Shown: positions 57,697 through 64,000 of the stretch, piece after piece
How positions within the stretch are numbered: the stretch's first letter is position 1
Layout: each line of letters starts with the position of its first letter
NCBI GenBank assembly: GCA_048013815.1
Contig: CM106586.1
Location: 22,816,001 to 22,880,000, forward strand
Length of the DNA: 64,000 nt
Direction: 5' to 3'
Origin: Setoptus koraiensis
Lineage: Eukaryota; Arthropoda
Made by a program: the position numbers and the translations under genes
The notes under the pieces: generated by a model
The model's input: only the letters and a program-made list of their open reading frames with translations
The model's database searches: none
What the model was told of the DNA's origin: nothing

Positions 57697-59745
57697 ATTG
57701 AAATACTTGTAGTTATGTGGTCAACTACCCTACTATTAAGGCCTCTACTACAACAAACACTACCACCAAAACCGCCACTACTACAACCGTCACAACTACT
57801 GCGGCTACTTTTACTATTACTAGTACTACTAATAATTCTAGTGCAATTATAATAACACTGTTTTGAATGAATGTCTGTCCATGACAGCACGTAATAACTG
57901 ATAGAAAATGTAATGAGAATCAAGGGAAAAGAAGGCAAAAAATAAGTGGAAAAAGAGGATAAATTTTTTCTTCCAGACCAGGAACGAGATAGCCAGCAAT
58001 CCGACTGTGTGTGACAATAAGCGAGTTTATCACACAAAGCTGGGGTGAATTTGAATAAGCTAGAAGATTGAAGGCTAAAGAGAAATAAATTGCACCACCA
58101 CTACTGATAATGACGATCAGGTTTCATCAATTGTTCGGCAGATGATTGTTATTACCCTCACTCAGTCTCTCTCTTTCCCTAGTTCCCACTCTCTTGCTCG
58201 CTCTCTTTCATGTGTATATTTTTCCACTTATTGGGAAAGGCTACTACTGGACAATTCCTCCTTCTTAGACGGCTATCGTTTCTGTCGTTGTTGTTATTCT
58301 CTGACCAGGGATATCTCCATCCAAGAGTTCATTGTTCATCTAGACCAAATCGTGAATTGCAATTGCTTTCACTTGTTGTTGTTAGTCCATAACTTGAAGT
58401 GACAAAGCGTGCTACGGCTCAAGCTGACCACTCGCTAACAGTAGGCTAACGAAAAGAGATGCTGTCACTAGTTTGTAGCTGGCATATGGGACATTGTAAA
58501 GTAAAATGGTATTATGAGTTTGTCGTGACAATACAACTGTGAAGATTCTCGATTAGGCAGTGACGCCAGATTATCACGATATTGGTGACAAAGAGACTGA
58601 CTTACGCTAACAGGTTCAGTAAGATGCAACCTGTAAAACAGCACCAACAACAAAAAGATATTTGAGGCTGTTATGTTATTTTGCAGAACACAAATACACT
58701 TTTCATTGTTGCCGAAACATTTTCACTAGTTGATTTGATTGTTGATCGTTGTCTATTTCTCTCTCAATTTTTGCTGTTCGTCAATGTGCATTAATTGAAC
58801 AACAACAAACATCTAGGTTTTACTGTGATAAGCTTGATCTTTGGTGTAATGAGCCAATGTTAGATCATAAAGCACAAACGATGATTGCTATGTACGAATT
58901 GCCTTCAAATAAGAATAAAGATCTAACGTTACTGTCTCAAGAAGTTGGTGGCAATCTAGATTATAATATAATGGATATGTGATACCTGGTATCGAAAAGT
59001 AGCTTATATAATAGACAACTGTGCACATTTTATACTGTATCGAAACTGGATACTTTATTTTGTTTGTGATCAACGAACGCACCGCTGTCAATACACACAC
59101 AGTGTTTTACTTCTTTTATATGTCCCACTGGTAGAACCGTAATAACCGTATTTATACTCTATGCATTTTGACAACTAAGTATGTCTAGACTGAATCCGCT
59201 TATTGTGTTTATTTCGATAAAGATCTAGCGGGTCTGAAACGATCTTGGGTCAATGTCCAATTTCATGGTGAACGACTTTATTGCTGACTATCGATTTCGT
59301 TGTGAAGAATGATGAGGATCAATATGAGTTTCTTCCACAAGATTACTTGGAAATTACGAGAGCGGACAAGAAGTTATCAAGTTAGTGTTGATAGTAGTTT
59401 GTGCAATTGCATACAATGGTATCTACGATTATACCTTAACAGAATTTTTTTGGAAAACGTCCAGTTCGATAGAAAAGTTGAGGGCAAGCGAAATCAGTGA
59501 CAAATAACTCTTGCCCAATAGAAATGTTGCAGTGGGCAGTGGTCGTAATCTATTGAGCCAAAACTTGGGCTTTGACAGGCGGAGCCATACAGGAAATCAT
59601 ATTCGTGTTTGGACAAATATCCCCATTATCTCACAATAGAAAAAAGTGCTTGAGCAATGAGAAACACACCTTCGTCTGTGATAAGAGCGTCAAATCGAAA
59701 TATTACTACCTATAGCGCCATCGATGACAGTGTAAAGTGCGAGAG
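57697..59745. other. slo 3' UTR and spacer
   Basis: About 2 kb. The first part is probably slo 3' UTR. Two weak exon-like frames are noted: 58817-58982, listed separately, and about 59303-59385 (ends ITRADKKLSS). Otherwise I see nothing. Confidence 0.55.
58817..58982 (+). CDS. Uncertain exon-like open frame downstream of slo
   Basis: About 55 codons after a possible acceptor (acatctag), ending TGA. The translation (FYCDKLDLWCNEPMLDHK ... GGNLDYNIMDM) has protein-like composition but no family I recognise. Its entry phase does not match the donor of slo exon 15, so it is not a simple alternative slo tail. Confidence 0.25.
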
Positions 59746-59753
59746 TATAAAAG
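59746..59753 (+). promoter_or_regulatory. TATA box of the Gly/His-rich secreted protein gene
   Basis: TATAAAAG in a gagag context. A start site about 30 bp downstream (about 59776) would place the predicted 5' UTR exon at 59776-59826, ending in cagaaa|gtaagt. Confidence 0.65.
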
Positions 59754-60003
59754 AGCTGATTACGTTCGAATTTGCGACAATTTTATAATATTCAAGAAGT
59801 TGTAATATCGACACATCCATCAGAAAGTAAGTAGAAGAAATTTTCCAACCAAAATAGTTGGTCCATGCAAGTTAAAATAGAGATCTAATCCGGTTTACGT
59901 GCGCCAATGAAGTTAACAATTCTCAAATGTTTATCCTTTTTCCACGCATTTCAACAACAGTTTGTACGCTATCACGATGCAAATAATCGTTCAACAAAAA
60001 ACC

Positions 60004-60590
60004 ATGCAAAACATTGCCTTCTATACATCATTTGCTGCAATTGCTCTAGTTGCGCTAACAACTACCGGAGTTTCTTGCAAGCCCACCAGACAATCAGAGA
60101 ATTTGGATGGCAATTACATTCAAACATTTGTGCCATTACGTAGGAGCGCAGCTAGTCTCTCGCCAGCTGCATCAGACGAGGCTTCTGTCCCCGTCTATGT
60201 TAGTCCCTATGCCAGAAGTGGTGAAATTTCAGCGAGCAAGCCATACCTGGGCGAAGAATCAAGCCATGCACCATTGAATTATGCCATGAGACCGGCAGCC
60301 TCTACTCCAGCTAGAGACCTCAAAACATCTGCATCCTACGGTATGCTACCAGAAATTGAAACTTCTCGATCTTGATGGTGATCTGAGTAAAATAACTTAG
60401 CTATACCTTCTATGTTTTCTGTTTCCAAACTTCATGCATCATTATAGGACATGGTCACGGCCATCATGGCGGAGGTTACCATGACCACGGTGGTTGGTTG
60501 GACATGGGAGCATGGACAGGAGGTAAGGGATCTTTTGGATGGTACGCAGATTATCCAGTCGGAAAGGGTCATGGTTACGGCAGACGATGA
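60004..60590 (+). CDS. Small secreted Gly/His-rich protein
   Basis: Coding exons 60004-60340 and 60448-60590 (TACG|gtatgc ... tatag|GA), in frame, 159 aa; a 5' UTR exon is inferred at about 59776-59826 spliced to 59961. An upstream in-frame ATG at 59977 would add nine residues, but only from 60004 does the protein start with a clean signal peptide (MQNIAFYTSFAAIALVALTT, then GVSC). The middle is Ser/Ala/Pro-rich with an RR site after TFVPL. Exon 2 adds GHGHGHHGGGYHDHGGW, then aromatic SFGWYADYPVGK and the end GHGYGRR. G/H/Y-rich composition suggests a cuticular or metal-binding protein. The GK and final GRR could also be amidation-cleavage sites of a peptide precursor. Neither role is proven; no family is recognised. 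Confidence 0.75.
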
Positions 60591-60833
60591 TCTAATCATG
60601 ATTATATTAGAATAGGTAACACCTCACCTAGACTATTTAATAACCAAGAAGTCAAGAAATTATCTAAACACGATCATCTCTCACTACTCATCACGAAGTA
60701 ATTCGATGTAACTCTTGTTTTTTTTTTGTCAGTGTCTTTGAAACTTGAAGCCTATTTATTAAATCGAGGTCTCTAGATGTTTCAAGATCCTTTCTCTTAG
60801 CATACGCACAATAATATGCGCCTACTGTCTATA

Positions 60834-61982
60834 CTAACTGAACACCGTTTTTTCGAACTTGCCCTCCGTAATAGCTTTGGTGGTTAGATGCTCTTCAAGT
60901 AATGTGGTCGAATTCTCTATAACACAGTCTAATAAATAATTCAAGTCTTTTTTCTTTTCAATATTACAGAAAGGAATTGCCAATTTCATAATCAGACTAG
61001 TTAGTTCTGTTGTTAAACTGCTCATCCTATTGGTTTTTTTCACATCAATCAGTGCACAAAACTTTGAGAAACTTATATTGGACTTGAATAGTTCTCTCTT
61101 GACTCCATAATGTTCAGTGTCCAATCTTTCGAACATATTGGTTGATTTCCATGCAAGATAAGTTGCTGCTGGAACAATACACTGAGGTGAGCGTTGGCTG
61201 TACGCATTCATTTTGTTTGAGATCATTAGTATGAGCTTGATTTTCTTTTCTAACATGTACCTGTCTGAGGGTTCCATTGAATCTAGGATTGGCTTTCTCA
61301 TAATACTTTTAATGCATCCATCATAAATATCACTTTCGGATGCAACGTTATCGGGATCAGCGTGCTTGATGTGTCGCATACTCTTGTTGAACGATTTGAG
61401 CTTAATACCTAGATTTTTACAAATATCGCCTACTGTGATACCTAAGCCGTTCTTCTTGCTAATTATATAAATACTAGAACCAATTAGTGCAGATTTTCCA
61501 GCACTACTGGTCCTCTTTAAACTATCTAACGTCCTTTGAACCATTGTCATGATTTCCTCGACAGAATTTGTGTCCTTCACCAATTTATTGACTGTCTTTC
61601 TTGCGTCGCCCAGGACCTTTCTTCTGTAGATTTGTTTATCGCGACTCGACGAGTTTGTTTCATTTCTGATGCGTCCTGTTAATCTAGACAAGGCCTCAAA
61701 ATCCTTGTTGCGCATATTGTCAACAATTGCTTCAGAATCCGGCAACTCGTTGAATGCGACATCCGATGGGCAGATAATATCCCCGCAATTGCAACAAACA
61801 TGTTCGTACTGCTTGAAAAGATTGAGATAATAGCAATTAAAGTGATTAGCAAAGTAGATTAACATTACAAATGGGCTTGCGCTGACAAGCTGCTGATTTG
61901 AGATAACAATACACAAACTTACGTTTTCCAGACTGATATCGCCGGAGCCACAACTGGGACATGTGCCCGCTTCCAACTCCAT
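60834..61982 (-). CDS. TFIIB-family factor, BRF2-like (Pol III snRNA-type promoters)
   Basis: Two exons: 61982-61923 and 61811-60834, 345 aa. The 111-bp intron (gtaagt ... ttcaag) has a length divisible by three and no stop, so it also reads open; removing it restores a zinc ribbon CPSCGSGDISLEN-QYEHVCCNCGDIIC (CX2C...CX2C). Two cyclin-like repeats follow (about residues 125-200 and 215-310). The segment IVPAATYLAWKSTNMFERL followed by FSKFCALIDV resembles human BRF2 (PVITAATFLAWQS, FCKLANVD) more than TFIIB or BRF1. BRF2 joins TBP and BDP1 to recruit RNA polymerase III at U6-type promoters. Assignment to BRF2 rather than a divergent TFIIB is inference from these blocks. Confidence 0.7.
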   Translation of the reverse strand: MELEAGTCPSCGSGDISLENVSLCIVISNQQLVSASPFVMLIYFANHFNCYYLNLFKQYEHVCCNCGDIICPSDVAFNELPDSEAIVDNMRNKDFEALSRLTGRIRNETNSSSRDKQIYRRKVLGDARKTVNKLVKDTNSVEEIMTMVQRTLDSLKRTSSAGKSALIGSSIYIISKKNGLGITVGDICKNLGIKLKSFNKSMRHIKHADPDNVASESDIYDGCIKSIMRKPILDSMEPSDRYMLEKKIKLILMISNKMNAYSQRSPQCIVPAATYLAWKSTNMFERLDTEHYGVKRELFKSNISFSKFCALIDVKKTNRMSSLTTELTSLIMKLAIPFCNIEKKKDLNYLLDCVIENSTTLLEEHLTTKAITEGKFEKTVFS

Positions 61983-62440
61983 TATGACGGATATACTTTC
62001 ACTGGGAGTGTGGAAATTTACATCTGGTTACTATTTGAACAGGGTTCCGATAAAAAGAGCGCTATATACTCTCGTTGGAATTGTCACACAACCTGCCGTC
62101 TAATATGCATTATTTAGAATTGGTCATATGTCTTTATATGAAGTAATAATTGTCTATATAAACAGCATGATGATGCATGGATGTGCGCCAAATGTCCACT
62201 CACAACACACATATCACAATCTCACAAGCCAAACAGCACACAACGCAAATCGAACAAGCTCACAGCTAATGCTGATTAACCACTCTTGATTCTGGAAATG
62301 TTAGAGATTAACCTTTATGTATCCCTTATACGCATTGCTTAGACGCTCCGGTATATAAACGGAGCGCACACTTTAAATAAACCAGATTCTTGTGGGGGGG
62401 TAAGGGAATGGGGGGGGGGGGGGGGAGTAGAAAAGATTGT

Positions 62441-62477
<37 letters not shown>

Positions 62478-62754
62478 ATATAATAAAAAATATTATATTT
62501 CAGGGGGGATCAGTAAAAGAATATAATAAATTTTTAAATAAATATGAGAATATTTAATTTAAGGGATTGGGGAGATTATGGATAGATATTATATATAATA
62601 AAAAAAAATAGTTAATTATCTGAAATTTAATAAAGATTGGAGAGAAATTGTGTGAATATATATAGGGGGGGGGATATAATTATGTGGTAAGTAAGAAATA
62701 GTAGGAAATTAGATGAATTGAAATGAAGGAAAATATAAAAAGTAAATAGATTGG
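61983..62754. other. Upstream spacer and low-quality edge of assembly gap
   Basis: 61983-62390 is ordinary non-coding sequence. From about 62391 to the gap it is dominated by long G runs (62410-62425, 62441-62476) and AT/G-only sequence with almost no C. This looks like sequencing or assembly error beside the gap. Confidence 0.6.
62344..62366 (+). promoter_or_regulatory. TATA-like element inside an inverted repeat
   Basis: TATATAA (62352-62358) is flanked by exact 7-bp arms CGCTCCG (62344-62350) and CGGAGCG (62360-62366). Position and strand would suit a promoter for the PP2A gene that emerges from the gap, but the first exons are hidden. Confidence 0.4.
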
Positions 62755-63254
62755 NNNNNNNNNNNNNNNNNNNNNNNNNNNNNNNNNNNNNNNNNNNNNN
62801 NNNNNNNNNNNNNNNNNNNNNNNNNNNNNNNNNNNNNNNNNNNNNNNNNNNNNNNNNNNNNNNNNNNNNNNNNNNNNNNNNNNNNNNNNNNNNNNNNNNN
62901 NNNNNNNNNNNNNNNNNNNNNNNNNNNNNNNNNNNNNNNNNNNNNNNNNNNNNNNNNNNNNNNNNNNNNNNNNNNNNNNNNNNNNNNNNNNNNNNNNNNN
63001 NNNNNNNNNNNNNNNNNNNNNNNNNNNNNNNNNNNNNNNNNNNNNNNNNNNNNNNNNNNNNNNNNNNNNNNNNNNNNNNNNNNNNNNNNNNNNNNNNNNN
63101 NNNNNNNNNNNNNNNNNNNNNNNNNNNNNNNNNNNNNNNNNNNNNNNNNNNNNNNNNNNNNNNNNNNNNNNNNNNNNNNNNNNNNNNNNNNNNNNNNNNN
63201 NNNNNNNNNNNNNNNNNNNNNNNNNNNNNNNNNNNNNNNNNNNNNNNNNNNNNN
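62755..63254. other. Assembly gap, 500 N
   Basis: Exactly 500 N, so a placeholder size. It hides roughly the first 80-85 codons and any early introns of the PP2A gene. Confidence 0.99.
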
Positions 63255-63927
<673 letters not shown>

Positions 63928-64000
63928 ATTGAGTCGAAATTTTCAATTATCGCTACTAGGATTATTACTACCTTACAGAAAAGAAATTTAAACGAGATAA

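Noticed and set aside
61812-61922. 37 extra residues in the BRF2-like protein (read-through frame)
   Set aside because: Flanked by gtaagt and ttcaag, hydrophobic, and breaks the zinc ribbon; treated as an intron.

Overview
Eukaryotic nuclear DNA from an animal, most likely an arthropod and probably a mite or other chelicerate. The evidence is spliceosomal introns (mostly 70-130 bp, GT-AG), CA/GT microsatellites, and animal gene families with arthropod-like sequence (a slowpoke BK channel close to insect Slo, Orb2/CPEB, a BMP-type ligand, microRNA miR-124). Many genes are single-exon (orb2, asf1, MBD2/3, eIF3f, SDA1, DCP2), which fits a compact genome. I see no bacterial features, no CRISPR and no recognisable transposon or virus-derived element.

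Layout. 1-1000: 3' part of a gene for an extensin-like (PPPPPPSTTPAP)n protein. 1001-7961: non-coding, microsatellite-rich. 7962-9656: orb2. 11387-12148: unrecognised secreted protein. 12443-13129 (-): small BMP-type ligand. 13766-14230: asf1. 14438-15639 (-): GRAF-like RhoGAP-SH3 protein without BAR-PH. 16094-17014: MBD2/3. 17316-20948 (-): FERM-PDZ-PTP tyrosine phosphatase (PTPN4 type), 5 exons. 22561-23409: eIF3f. 23410-32178: about 9 kb without protein genes that holds a miR-124 hairpin. 32179-33153 (-): truncated NFX1-like protein. 33626-35845: SDA1. 35955-36956 (-): DCP2. 36957-47432: about 10 kb non-coding with a 36-bp perfect palindrome and a long GT array. 47433-57696: slowpoke, 16 coding-exon positions with one duplicated, mutually exclusive exon pair. 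59776-60590: small secreted Gly/His-rich protein with its own TATA box. 60834-61982 (-): BRF2/TFIIB-like factor. 62755-63254: 500-N gap. 63255-63927: 3' part of the PP2A catalytic subunit gene.

Together the genes form an ordinary housekeeping/neuronal neighbourhood: chromatin (ASF1, MBD2/3), RNA and translation (Orb2, eIF3f, DCP2, SDA1), Pol III transcription (BRF2-like), signalling (BMP ligand, GRAF, PTPN4, PP2A) and excitability (Slo, with neuronal miR-124 elsewhere in the window). From the unknown gene at 11.4 kb onward, adjacent genes largely alternate strand, giving close convergent and divergent pairs. The most interesting items are the Slo alternative exons, the miR-124 locus, the BAR-less GRAF, the MBD2/3 with altered methyl-CpG contacts, the BRF2-like factor, the truncated NFX1-like gene, the Gly/His-rich secreted precursor and the perfect palindrome.
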